From: an uncultured Lachnospiraceae bacterium
GTDB lineage: Bacteria > Bacillota > Clostridia > Lachnospirales > Lachnospiraceae
Direction of reading: 5' to 3'
NCBI GenBank assembly: GCA_946566415.1
Contig: CAMNWW010000043.1
Span: 1 to 11,868, forward strand
Length of the DNA stretch: 11,868 nt
A program made the position numbers and the translations under genes. Shown here piece after piece: positions 4,276 to 11,865 of this stretch. The notes under the pieces are model-generated. The model searched no databases, was not told the DNA's origin, and saw nothing but the letters and a program-made list of their open reading frames with translations. Within the stretch, counting starts at the first letter, position 1, and each line of letters begins with the position of its first letter.

Positions 4276-5163
4276 ATGAGTTTTTTAACGGTACAATCAA
4301 TCAGTTCTTATACAAGAAATATGGAGATGCAGCTTAAGTGGCAGAAGAAGAAATCGACAAATGATTTCCATGCCGACGGGAATACGAAGCTTGATCCGGT
4401 GCGCCGACAGGCGGAGGAAATCCGGCAGTCACAGAACGACAGATCTGCAAAGCTCAAGAGCCAGATCGACTTAAAGCTTCAGAGCGGGCAGAGACTGACT
4501 TCCGAAGAGATGCAGTATTTAGAAGCCCATGAGCCGGAGAAGTACCGCTATGTGAAGTCTATGCAGGCAGAGCAGGACAGCTATGAGCGTGAACTTAAAA
4601 GATGCAAGACGAAAGATGAGGTTCAGAAGGTTAAGATGGAGCATACGGCTGCATCTTTAAGCGCGGTAAATACCATCATGCATGATCCGGCTATTCCGGA
4701 GGAGAAGAAGTTTGAGCTTGTCATGCGTGAACATTACAAGAACCAGGCATTCCAGGAGTCGACGAGAGAGTTCGTGGAAAGCGGCAAGTACGCGAAGCTT
4801 CCTACGGAGGAGGAGCGCGAAAAGGCGGAGAAGGAACTGAAGGAAGCAAAGGAGAAAGAGCTTCATATTGAAGACACTGCCAAGAAGATAGAAGAAGCCG
4901 CAGAGAACGGGGAAGGCAAGGAGAATAGTGGAGGCGTCAAGAACGACGGCGCCGCTGGGAGCAGCGGGACGACCGAAGGACCAAGACCCGGCACGGCAAA
5001 ACCGGCGCCGGATGAGGCAGAGGATGTCGGAAAGATCGAACGTCTGAAAGCAGAACTGACGCCAGAAGCGCAGAAGGTGAAGCGTGCCAGGGCAAGGGCT
5101 GCCTATCAGCAGTCAGAGCTGGATTTAGGTTCAAGCCAGATATTGGATATTAAGGTGAAATAA
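4276..5163 (+). CDS. Uncharacterised hydrophilic coiled-coil protein
   Basis: 295 aa, not recognised. There is no signal peptide or membrane helix, so it is probably cytoplasmic. Visible layout: basic N-terminus (1-60, Lys/Arg/Gln-rich); a charged helical core (about 60-170) with LTSEEMQYLEAHEPEKYRYV at 74-93 and a stretch DPAIPEEKKFELVMREHYK at 137-155; a Glu/Lys-rich probable coiled coil (176-212); a flexible Gly/Ser/Pro/Glu linker (about 212-250); and a short C-terminal block ending ELDLGSSQILDIKVK. The linker between two ordered parts suggests a C-terminal docking tail. Start: ATG at 4276 with GGGGG 7 nt upstream. It is divergent from the toxin gene and convergent with the pilus operon, sharing the terminator at 5176-5206. 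I assign no function. Confidence 0.85.
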   Translation: MSFLTVQSISSYTRNMEMQLKWQKKKSTNDFHADGNTKLDPVRRQAEEIRQSQNDRSAKLKSQIDLKLQSGQRLTSEEMQYLEAHEPEKYRYVKSMQAEQDSYERELKRCKTKDEVQKVKMEHTAASLSAVNTIMHDPAIPEEKKFELVMREHYKNQAFQESTREFVESGKYAKLPTEEEREKAEKELKEAKEKELHIEDTAKKIEEAAENGEGKENSGGVKNDGAAGSSGTTEGPRPGTAKPAPDEAEDVGKIERLKAELTPEAQKVKRARARAAYQQSELDLGSSQILDIKVK

Positions 5164-5175
5164 GAAAACTGAAGT

Positions 5176-5206
5176 AAAAAAAAGCGGCTGTTACAGCCGC
5201 TTTTTT
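5176..5206. terminator. Bidirectional terminator embedded in the end of the pilT-like gene
   Basis: Perfect stem GCGGCTG/CAGCCGC (5184-5190 and 5194-5200) with loop TTA, flanked by eight A's on the left and six T's on the right, so it works in both directions. The loop TTA is the complement of the ATPase stop codon, and the right arm plus T-run encode its last residues (K-K-R-L). It ends both the 4276-5163 gene and the pilus operon. Confidence 0.93.
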
Positions 5207-6252
5207 AACATCTCCGGGTTGGTTGCAAAGTTCAGCGCTGTCTCCGCGGTGATGCGTTTGTTTTTATATAGGTTTAGAAGACTTGAGTCCATGGAAACCA
5301 TATCTGCATTAGCAGAGGAGTACAGGATCCCCTCAATCTGGGGAATTTTGTTGTCACGGATCATATTGCGGATCGCCGGCGTTACAGTCATGATCTCGAA
5401 AGCAGGAACCATGGTTCCGTCTACAGACGGAATAAGCTGCTGAGATACGACGGCCTGCAGTACCATAGAGAGCTGGACGGCGATCTGGTGCTGCTGATTC
5501 GGCGGGAATACATCTATGATACGGTCGATGGTATTGGCGGCTCCGACAGTATGCAGGGTAGAGAAGATCAGATGTCCGGTTTCAGCCGCGGTCATGGCAA
5601 CCTGAATCGTCTCGTGGTCGCGCATCTCTCCTAAAAGGATTACATCAGGACTCTGGCGCAGAGCCGCGCGCAGCGCGGTAAGATAGCTCTCTGTATCAAT
5701 ATTGATTTCCCGCTGGCTCACGATACTCTTATTGTGCCGGTGAAGAAATTCCAGGGGGTCTTCCAGAGTAATGATATGCTTTTTATAATTCTGATTAATA
5801 TAGTTGATGATACAGGCAAGCGTGGTTGATTTCCCGCTTCCCGCAGAGCCGGTGATCAGTACCATACCTTTGGGGAAGCCTGCGAATTGGATAACTTTTT
5901 CCGGGATTCCAAGCACAGACGGGTCTGGAAGGGAGAAAGAGATAACCCTTACAACGGCCGACAAAGAACCCCTCTGCTTGTAGGCGCTTACCCGAAAACG
6001 GGACAGCCCCGGAACGGCAAAAGAGAAGTCGTCGTCACCGGTTTCTGATAAGGTATCCATGGGCCGGCAGCCGGCCATTTCATATATTTCAGAAATAATC
6101 CGTTCCGTATCTCCAGGCATCAAGCGTTCTTCGCTGATTTCTGTGACAGAACCATTAAGCCGTACGACGGCCGGAAGCCCAACTACGATAAAAATGTCGG
6201 AAGCGCCGGAATGTACGGTTTTTTCTAATAATTGGATTGCGTTTTCACTCAT
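5191..6252 (-). CDS. pilT: PilT-type type IV pilus ATPase
   Basis: 353-aa cytoplasmic hexameric secretion ATPase, normal PilT length. N-terminal PAS-like domain about 1-100. RecA-like core: Walker A GSAGSGKS (135-142), Asp box LEDPLEF (163-169), Walker B with GEMRD (208-212), and His box STLHTVGAANTIDRIIDVFP (231-250). The C-terminal AIR region begins at 294 (AIRNMIRD), followed by MDSSLLNLYKNKRIT. These order and length features fit PilT (retraction) rather than the larger PilB, which usually has an extra N-terminal domain and a tetracysteine zinc site, neither seen here. Start: ATG at 6252 behind AGGAGG. It is last in the operon, 28 nt after the preceding gene. No PilB partner occurs in the window. 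The final codons form part of its terminator. Confidence 0.93.
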   Translation of the reverse strand: MSENAIQLLEKTVHSGASDIFIVVGLPAVVRLNGSVTEISEERLMPGDTERIISEIYEMAGCRPMDTLSETGDDDFSFAVPGLSRFRVSAYKQRGSLSAVVRVISFSLPDPSVLGIPEKVIQFAGFPKGMVLITGSAGSGKSTTLACIINYINQNYKKHIITLEDPLEFLHRHNKSIVSQREINIDTESYLTALRAALRQSPDVILLGEMRDHETIQVAMTAAETGHLIFSTLHTVGAANTIDRIIDVFPPNQQHQIAVQLSMVLQAVVSQQLIPSVDGTMVPAFEIMTVTPAIRNMIRDNKIPQIEGILYSSANADMVSMDSSLLNLYKNKRITAETALNFATNPEMLKKRL

Positions 6253-6280
6253 AATAACCTCCTGATTTCAACATAAAGAG

Positions 6281-6802
6281 CTATTGTATCAACTGTATAG
6301 AATTATCGCCTTCCCAGGTCTTTGTGATCACCTTCTGCCAGGAAAGGATCCTATAAAATGAAAAGGAATCTTTTTTGGCAAGCTCTTCTAAAGGTACAAC
6401 ACCGATACGGACCAGGAGCGCCTGAGAATCGTTAATTTCGATCTGGTATGAAAGGGTAAGGGGAGGGCTGTCTGCCAAAATACCTCCGGAAAGCTCCCCT
6501 TCCGGCTCCGGATGCACATCAGAAGGAAGAGCTTCTGTGATAAGTTGATAATATTCTTCTGTTGTGTTCGCCTGCGCATACATTTTTGCAAAAATATCGT
6601 CCAAGGAGGCGAGGATTTCCTCAGCCTCATTCGACGCAGCATAGTAGCCGCTGGAATGTTCCGCAATCTTCTGACCGGAGCGCGCATCGCCGGCAGCAGA
6701 CGAAAGCGAAAGGGCGGCAAAGGTAACCATGCACAGGACGATAAAGATCATCAGCAGGGATACGGTTCCGATATTAGTGAGAGGAAATTTGTTCTTTTTC
6801 AT
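6281..6802 (-). CDS. PilX/GspK-like minor pilin candidate
   Basis: 173-aa protein with one membrane helix at about 13-36 (short basic KKNK start, then NIGTVSLLMIFIVLC) and an extracytoplasmic domain. The helix continues into YYAASNEAEEILASLDDIF (53-71), resembling the alanine/glutamate segment that follows the transmembrane part of PilX/GspK-type minor pilins. G12 could be the -1 residue of a prepilin site, but no Glu is at +5; lack of Glu5 is tolerated in GspK/PilX proteins. Start ATG overlaps the stop of the upstream prepilin gene (ATGA at 6799-6802), with GGAGGCG just before it, so translation is coupled. Family placement is inference. Confidence 0.7.
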   Translation of the reverse strand: MKKNKFPLTNIGTVSLLMIFIVLCMVTFAALSLSSAAGDARSGQKIAEHSSGYYAASNEAEEILASLDDIFAKMYAQANTTEEYYQLITEALPSDVHPEPEGELSGGILADSPPLTLSYQIEINDSQALLVRIGVVPLEELAKKDSFSFYRILSWQKVITKTWEGDNSIQLIQ

Positions 6803-7314
6803 ATACCCGCCTCCTTATCAGCCTGTTCATCTATCTGAGACGGCACAACCGGGCGGTGCAGCTTCAGCTCGATCGAGTAAATGTCCTCCTTGGCATTCGT
6901 CTCGGCGACATGGATGTGATATAGTAAGAGATCGTCCCTGCCGCAGGTAATCTCCATAAGATAGGAACTGTTTTCTTTATCACAAGGCTTCCACTCCTCA
7001 TCATAGAAGACCTGGAATGAGGAGCCGTTAAGTACTGCGTCAGGATATTCGGATAAAAGAAGAGCAGAGCCAGGAAAACCTTGGCTGGCGTTTAGAGCCA
7101 TACTTTCCCCGGAAGCCTGCCCGGCAGCTTTGAGAAGTTCCGCCGCATTTCCGGCCTGGTTGACCGCCATATTCAGGTTCGTAGTGTCTTTACTCATCTG
7201 GCTGGATTTGGTGAACATTCTGAGGCAGACTGCGCTTGCCAGAGAGAAGAACAAGATAGCGATCATCATTTCCATCAGAAATAAACTGGATTTACTGTTG
7301 GATGAACGATTCAT
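6799..7314 (-). CDS. Prepilin-like minor pilin with atypical cleavage site
   Basis: 171 aa. The N-terminus is M-N-R-S-S-N-S-K-S-S followed by the hydrophobic LFLMEMMIAILFFSLAS (11-27). If cut between S10 and L11, E15 sits at +5 of the mature protein, exactly as in type IV prepilins, but -1 is Ser rather than the usual Gly and +1 is Leu rather than Phe/Met. A hydrophilic domain follows, with two Cys (C112, C124 region) that could form a disulphide outside the cell. AAAGGAG precedes the ATG, which overlaps the upstream stop (ATGA at 7311-7314). Position between DUF4860-like and PilX-like genes supports a minor pilin role in tip or priming complex. Confidence 0.75.
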   Translation of the reverse strand: MNRSSNSKSSLFLMEMMIAILFFSLASAVCLRMFTKSSQMSKDTTNLNMAVNQAGNAAELLKAAGQASGESMALNASQGFPGSALLLSEYPDAVLNGSSFQVFYDEEWKPCDKENSSYLMEITCGRDDLLLYHIHVAETNAKEDIYSIELKLHRPVVPSQIDEQADKEAGI

Positions 7315-7796
7315 TGTGTACTCCTTTCTGATGCGACCAGTGTCGTCTCATTTCCCTCAAAGTCGACGGAGGTAAAACGGAACAGACCCTCAGAAGTCTC
7401 TTCCATAGAAAAATCTTGGATTTCCATGATATTTTTCCCGTCCCGGAGCGTGACGTCGACATCGTCCCGGGCGAAAAGCTCCATAAGCATTCCGTCATAT
7501 TCATAGATATAAGTCGTATATGTGACGCCGTCATGAGTGCTTGAAAGGGCCAGGCAATCCCGTCCCTCCTTTGTGCGGATCGAAATACCGCCCTCAGAGT
7601 CATTTTGACGGATTTTTTCATTGATATAGGAAAGCGAAGTGCGGGCTGTGTAATTTTCGCTGGCATCCTCGGTCTGGGAACGGTAAATATTAGCGGCAAG
7701 AATCAGTACGGCAAGAGAAGACGCCGCAAAGACAAAAAAGACCGCGATTGGGAAAATAAAGTCAATTACATGTTTTGGTTCCGAACGAAATTTCAC
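7311..7796 (-). CDS. DUF4860-like single-helix pilus-operon protein
   Basis: 161 aa with a GTG start at 7796, supported by GGAGGC eight nt upstream. Short N-terminus with HVIDFIFPIAVFFVFAASSL leading one membrane helix (about 10-35), then ANIYRSQTEDASENYTARTSLSY (34-56) and a beta-rich extracytoplasmic domain. I recall this layout as DUF4860 of Firmicutes, from memory only. There is no clear prepilin site; the helix-plus-globular-domain shape and spot in the operon suggest a pseudopilin-like or assembly role. It lies 15 nt after the preceding gene and overlaps the next by 4 nt. Confidence 0.7.
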   Translation of the reverse strand: MKFRSEPKHVIDFIFPIAVFFVFAASSLAVLILAANIYRSQTEDASENYTARTSLSYINEKIRQNDSEGGISIRTKEGRDCLALSSTHDGVTYTTYIYEYDGMLMELFARDDVDVTLRDGKNIMEIQDFSMEETSEGLFRFTSVDFEGNETTLVASERSTQ

Positions 7797-7811
7797 TGCT
7801 GTCGCCTCCTG

Positions 7812-8144
7812 CTATTCCTTCCTTCGGATGATCGTGACATCCGGCATCATATTTGCGCCCATGGGCTGATAAACGACCAGGAACTTTTCCTCATCGTATA
7901 AAAGACCATAGTTTGTCTTCAAATATTCTAAGCTTTCCGGGTAAGCGCCTTCTACAGCATAGCAATGTGTAACCCCGCGGGTCACGGCAGTCTCCAGGGT
8001 TTTAAGCTCCTCTTCCTCCGTTCGCGAAGAAACCGAATTAAGGCCAAGGCAGAATGCTGCAAATACTAAGGCAAATACCGACAAAGAGACAAAAAGATTC
8101 CTTGAATAAGAATTTTTCTTTTTGCTTTCAAAACGATGCTTCAT
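7812..8144 (-). CDS. Small pseudopilin-like membrane protein
   Basis: 110 aa. Basic N-terminus (KHRFESKKK), one membrane helix at about 17-38, then an extracytoplasmic part with AVEGAYPESLEYLKTNYGL (63-81). The YPxSLxxL pattern is typical of the loop after the first helix in GspG/PilE-like pilins. However, no G/E5 prepilin signature precedes the helix, so it may stay uncleaved. ATG at 8144 with GGAGGC seven nt upstream; 21 nt after the PilC-like gene. It could be a degenerate major-pilin relative or an assembly protein. Confidence 0.65.
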   Translation of the reverse strand: MKHRFESKKKNSYSRNLFVSLSVFALVFAAFCLGLNSVSSRTEEEELKTLETAVTRGVTHCYAVEGAYPESLEYLKTNYGLLYDEEKFLVVYQPMGANMMPDVTIIRRKE

Positions 8145-8165
8145 AAGAACGCCTCCAGTCTGCTT

Positions 8166-9215
8166 TTAAAGTCCTGTCATGATTCCCATCAAAGGCAGCA
8201 TGACCGACAGAAGGATAACGCCTACGATGACAGAAAGGATGATGACAAGGGTCGGTTCCACTGTAGCGATGACCGCAGAAAGGCGCGAGTCAATGTCATC
8301 TTCATACTGCCCTGCGATTTTGCGCATGACTTCGTCCAGCATACCGGTCCGGGAAGCGATCGACGCCATCCGTGCATAGATACCGGTAAAAATACCGTTT
8401 TCCAGAAGAGAATTACACAGATCGTCTCCCTGTGAAACAGCGTCGCGGCACCGGTCAAGCTTTGTACGGAAGGAGTCCTGTTCGATCAGTTTTACGGTTA
8501 GATTCAGGCATTCTTCCGGAGTCAGTCCACTGCTTAAGGTAAGCGCCATGCCGTTGGAAAAACGGTATGCCGCAATATTTTCAGAAAAAGACCGTGTACT
8601 GCGGAACTTATCCAGGAAAGACCGGAAAAGTTTCTGTCCGTGTGAGGAACGTATCAGGTAGACGATCAAAACGGCAAGCGCCGCGAAAATACAGATAAAT
8701 ACAGCGGCATACCGATTCATAAATTCTCCGGCGTTCAGGATGGCAAGGGAAATTCCCGTCATCTCACTGCCGAGCTGGCGGAATACCTGGTTGAACACGG
8801 GCATTACTCTGGTAATCAGGACGATGACTACAAGAAGCATCATGACGATCATGATGAGAGGATATGTAACGGCGTTCTTGATCGTCTGTGCGAGATTGGC
8901 TTCCTTCTCGTAATACTCGGCAAGCGACTCCATGACCTCGTCCAGTTTTCCCGTCTGCTCGCCGATCTGTACCATGTAGAGCAGGTAATCAGGAAATACT
9001 TCCGTTTCCTTCAGGGCTTCATAGAAAATTCCTGTATTCATTAATGTTTCATGGAGTCCCGAGAGCAGTTCCTTCTCATCCGCCTCCTTTGCGTCCTCCA
9101 GCATGATCGAAATACCCTCAATCGAGGATATGCCGGACTTTAAGATGATTGCCATCTGCGAACAGAATGCCGCCGTTTCCCGGTTTGAGAGCGGCGTTAA
9201 CTTTTTCGTGCCCAT
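8166..9215 (-). CDS. PilC/GspF-family inner-membrane platform protein
   Basis: 349 aa with two repeated T2SSF domains (about 14-139 and 212-341) and three membrane helices (about 118-140, 168-188, 320-343), the standard topology. The internal repeat is visible in GEQTGKLDEVMESLAEYYEKE (85-105) against ASRTGMLDEVMRKIAGQYEDD (287-307). A little shorter than proteobacterial PilC (about 400) because the N-terminal extension is brief, as usual in Firmicutes. It forms the membrane platform that couples the ATPase to pilin insertion or removal. ATG at 9215 behind AAGGAGGAG, 28 nt after the lipoprotein gene. Confidence 0.92.
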   Translation of the reverse strand: MGTKKLTPLSNRETAAFCSQMAIILKSGISSIEGISIMLEDAKEADEKELLSGLHETLMNTGIFYEALKETEVFPDYLLYMVQIGEQTGKLDEVMESLAEYYEKEANLAQTIKNAVTYPLIMIVMMLLVVIVLITRVMPVFNQVFRQLGSEMTGISLAILNAGEFMNRYAAVFICIFAALAVLIVYLIRSSHGQKLFRSFLDKFRSTRSFSENIAAYRFSNGMALTLSSGLTPEECLNLTVKLIEQDSFRTKLDRCRDAVSQGDDLCNSLLENGIFTGIYARMASIASRTGMLDEVMRKIAGQYEDDIDSRLSAVIATVEPTLVIILSVIVGVILLSVMLPLMGIMTGL

Positions 9216-9243
9216 AAAAACTCCTCCTTCGCCCCTTAGGCGA

Positions 9244-10251
9244 TTAATATGAATATTTTAAAATATAGTTAGAACCGTCGCCGATATATTTGCCGACGGA
9301 AGACTTACTGTTATTTGCCGCCAAAGTGGGGTCGATCAAAGACCAGTTTGAACCGTCAAATTCGATGATGCCGTCGACCCAGCCGATTTCTGTGAGATAC
9401 GTACTGATCCAGGCATGGTACGCTTCGCCGGAATAACCGACTTCCAGCTTTGTAGGGATACCCTGGGAACGAAGCATGGCGCCCATGACGGAAGCATAGT
9501 CGAAACAGATGCCCTTCCCTTCCTCCAGAGTCTCATCCACCACAGGGAGATAACCGTATACAACGCTCTCAGCCTTTTTTTCATCATAGGCGATATTTTT
9601 CGTCACATAATGATAGACCTCTGTTACCGCGTCCAGATCGGAGTGTGCTTTTGCTACAAGTTCGCTGGCTTTGGAGACGACCTTGCTGTCCGCCTTGAAA
9701 TTGACATACTGATTCGGATATAAGAAAGGCTTGAACTCATCCGTAATGGTAACGTCAACTTCGGCGGAACTGACAACAGCGTATGAGTCGCCGCTTACAT
9801 TTTCAAACACTTGTATTTGATAACTTCCGCTCCCGCAGGGAAACGGAAAAGTCTCGTACTCCCCTCGTGCAGCCAGAAGATAAACATATTCTGAATCTGA
9901 GGGCCCGATGACTCTGAGTTTTACTTTTTCGTTGCTTCCATTATACTTGACCATGAAATATCCTTCGCCGGCATTCGAGGCGTCGATCACGGCGAAGTCA
10001 TTTCCATAGACGGCTGTGCCGGAAGCTTCCGGGGTCAGAACCTTGGGAGTATTATCCCGTAAAGGCTCGGAAGATTTGGAAGATTTTGTGTTTTTTGAAT
10101 TTGGCCGCGATTCAGAAGCCAGGGAACTGTTCCCTGAACTTGAGCAGCTGCAGAGCACAAGAGCCGCCAAAAGATATACAGTTATAAATGAGAAAACAGT
10201 CTTATACCTGAAACGAATATTTTTTTTCCATATAGTTGAATACAAATTCAT
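9244..10251 (-). CDS. Transglutaminase-like domain lipoprotein
   Basis: 335 aa from the ATG at 10251; a GTG one codon earlier is possible, but GGAGAG is better spaced for the ATG. Signal peptide to about residue 35 and a lipobox-like LCSC with C36 as probable lipidated residue, then a Ser/Asn/Lys-rich tether (37-70), a beta-rich region (about 80-170), and a transglutaminase-like papain-fold domain (about 195-330). The triad is intact: Cys in GKGICFDYA (C249), His in GEAYHAWIS (H279), Asp in WSLIDPT (D307). Bacterial members are usually proteases or amidases, less often cross-linkers. First gene of the pilus operon; surface anchoring places it where pili cross the envelope. Confidence 0.88.
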   Translation of the reverse strand: MNLYSTIWKKNIRFRYKTVFSFITVYLLAALVLCSCSSSGNSSLASESRPNSKNTKSSKSSEPLRDNTPKVLTPEASGTAVYGNDFAVIDASNAGEGYFMVKYNGSNEKVKLRVIGPSDSEYVYLLAARGEYETFPFPCGSGSYQIQVFENVSGDSYAVVSSAEVDVTITDEFKPFLYPNQYVNFKADSKVVSKASELVAKAHSDLDAVTEVYHYVTKNIAYDEKKAESVVYGYLPVVDETLEEGKGICFDYASVMGAMLRSQGIPTKLEVGYSGEAYHAWISTYLTEIGWVDGIIEFDGSNWSLIDPTLAANNSKSSVGKYIGDGSNYILKYSY

Positions 10252-10293
10252 CACACTCTCCGTATTCTGTTATATCATGTTTCTAATATCTTT

Positions 10294-10322
10294 ATTGTGC
10301 AGATTTTTCCCTGAAATGTCAA
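10294..10322 (-). promoter_or_regulatory. Promoter of the pilus operon
   Basis: Minus strand: perfect TTGACA (complement of 10317-10322), 17 bp, CACAAT (complement of 10294-10299, 4/6). Predicted start near 10287, ~36 nt before the lipoprotein ATG. No other comparable signal was seen in the operon, so it probably drives all seven genes down to 5191. Confidence 0.65.
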
Positions 10323-10351
10323 GCGATAAATGCAGGCAACCAGGAAAGTTG

Positions 10352-11188
10352 CTATATTAAGAAAATTTTATCCAGATGTGCGTATTGGACTGCTGTGTGG
10401 ATGCGTACCGAAGCGTTTTTTGCGGAGCAGTCCAGATATTCAGACATGGAGGCGTCGTTCTCATAAAATTGGCTTACCATAGTTTTTATTATATGCTTTA
10501 TCAGCTGTTCAATATCATAAGCCGATTTTTGACTGAATATATCCGAGAGCCGGCGATAATCGTCTTCGTCAAAACCAATTTCAATGAACGGCTTTTGAAT
10601 AGCGAGATGCCCGACCGTATTTAAGAGTACGATACCGCATATATTTTCTATCATATTAACATATGAGCAATCATATTTTTCTAGGATCTGTAGTATATAG
10701 TTTTTGTCGAATTGATTTAGAAATTTCTGCTCTATGCAGACGGCGCAGATGTATTTGTGAACGGCGTCCACCCCTTTAAGCGGCGTAAGATCAAAGAGCA
10801 GAGGATAATCCAGTGTGAGGAGCGTGTCCTGCGGACAGAATTTTACATCATACCATTTGAGAAATTGCGGAATGCCTTTTCGCACGGTATCGTGCAGGCA
10901 GATTACCCCGAAGTCTTCAAACTGAGGGACGAGAGCGTTAAAGATATTTCTCACATCCGCCGCTTTTTCAGATACCAGCCGCGCTCCGATCTCGTATTTT
11001 TCTTTTACCGTGATCGCGCTCCGGGCAGGGATGTTTTGGGATGAATGATGGTACTCCTCTAAGCAATATACAACGCCTTCCATAAGCGACTGGGCTTTCT
11101 CGTAAGAGATGGATGTGCTCTCACAGCCAGAAAATTTCCAGGCTAATTCCGAAACGATAGGCAGCAGTTCTTCCATTTGATAATCCAT
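10352..11188 (-). CDS. Uncharacterised protein, DUF6179-like
   Basis: 278-aa soluble protein with no signal peptide or membrane helix. I associate it with DUF6179 by memory of its layout and its partner; a profile search would decide. Mostly helical; recognisable stretches are VPQFEDFGVICLHDTVRKGIP (start near 87) and LLTLDYPLLFDLTPLKGVDAVHKYI (start near 122). Several Cys are scattered without a metal-site pattern. ATG at 11188 with AAGGGGG about 8 nt upstream, 18 nt after the upstream gene, so the two are co-transcribed. After its stop, a GCAAC/GTTGC hairpin (about 10335-10355) lacks a good U-run, so read-through into the pilus operon cannot be excluded. Confidence 0.8.
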   Translation of the reverse strand: MDYQMEELLPIVSELAWKFSGCESTSISYEKAQSLMEGVVYCLEEYHHSSQNIPARSAITVKEKYEIGARLVSEKAADVRNIFNALVPQFEDFGVICLHDTVRKGIPQFLKWYDVKFCPQDTLLTLDYPLLFDLTPLKGVDAVHKYICAVCIEQKFLNQFDKNYILQILEKYDCSYVNMIENICGIVLLNTVGHLAIQKPFIEIGFDEDDYRRLSDIFSQKSAYDIEQLIKHIIKTMVSQFYENDASMSEYLDCSAKNASVRIHTAVQYAHLDKIFLI

Positions 11189-11206
11189 AAATTTTCCCCC
11201 TTATCT

Positions 11207-11737
11207 CTAAAACAAATCTTTTAGCGCTTCCAGGTATAGCTCACGGTCCCATCTCTGGACAATGTCAAAGCCCTCGAATTCTCCCCGCCCCTGCGTTCTT
11301 TTGTATCCGCGGTAACCGGCGCGGACCGCCTGCGCGAAGATGTCCAGGCAGGTTCCTTCGAGATAATCAAAATCGCCGCAGCACACGGTTTCAAACTGTT
11401 CCTTCATAAAAGTCAGAAGCTCGCTGTCCGTGATCTCATCCTGCATTTCATTTTTATACATATAGAAGATTTCCTGCAGCCGGATCAAGGAATCCACGTA
11501 GTTGCTTTGTGAAATAAACGAAGAATCACAGAATGTGCAAATGATCTGCGGGAGAATACTCGCGCCAAATTCCACCCGCTGTTCTGCTTTGAGAACATGA
11601 TTCTTTTCGGCAAGAAGAAGTTCGGCGTCTTTTTCGGATAATGCCAGACCGAATTCTTCTGTGTATTGATTTGTCCTACGAACCTGTTCGAGCCATAGCT
11701 GCGAGTTCATGAGTTCCAGCCAGTTTTGTCCGTTCAT
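11207..11737 (-). CDS. Uncharacterised protein, DUF6323-like
   Basis: 176-aa soluble, acidic, mostly helical protein. The core LALSEKDAELLLAEKN (32-47), VEFGASILPQIICTFCDSSF (56-75) and the following NYVDSLIRLQEIFYMYKNE fit what I recall of DUF6323, from memory only. No catalytic motif is evident. ATG at 11737 with GGAGGTG five nt upstream. Its leader has a CCGCC/GGCGG hairpin (11764-11778) just before the ribosome site and two -10-like hexamers (complements of 11783-11788 and 11790-11795) without a clear -35. Paired with the 10352-11188 gene; the conserved pairing suggests the proteins work together. Confidence 0.8.
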   Translation of the reverse strand: MNGQNWLELMNSQLWLEQVRRTNQYTEEFGLALSEKDAELLLAEKNHVLKAEQRVEFGASILPQIICTFCDSSFISQSNYVDSLIRLQEIFYMYKNEMQDEITDSELLTFMKEQFETVCCGDFDYLEGTCLDIFAQAVRAGYRGYKRTQGRGEFEGFDIVQRWDRELYLEALKDLF

Positions 11738-11841
11738 GTGCGCACCTCCAGATAGGATATTGACCGCCTGTTTGGCGGCGTGTTTATACAGTATACCCTC
11801 TGGTGCAAAAGGGCAGCTTTGACGCTTAAAAAATTTTTCGT

Positions 11842-11865
11842 AAAAAAACCTCCCATTTTATGGGA
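11842..11865 (-). terminator. Probable terminator of a gene beyond the right edge
   Basis: TCCCAT/ATGGGA (11851-11865, 3-nt loop) followed on the minus strand by AGG and seven U's (complement of 11842-11848). The stem is short, but its position upstream of the DUF6323-like gene fits the end of a preceding minus-strand unit. The rest of 11738-11868 shows no gene. Confidence 0.45.

Noticed and set aside
7292..7699. Minus-strand 135-codon frame in the pilin region
   Set aside because: It overlaps the DUF4860-like gene in another frame, has a basic low-complexity translation, and breaks the ATGA coupling of the real genes.
8136..8435. Plus-strand 99-codon frame opposite the PilC-like gene
   Set aside because: Shadow of a well-supported gene; His/Asp-rich translation from antisense codons.
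9415..9723. Plus-strand 102-codon frame opposite the transglutaminase-like gene
   Set aside because: Antisense shadow without a ribosome site.
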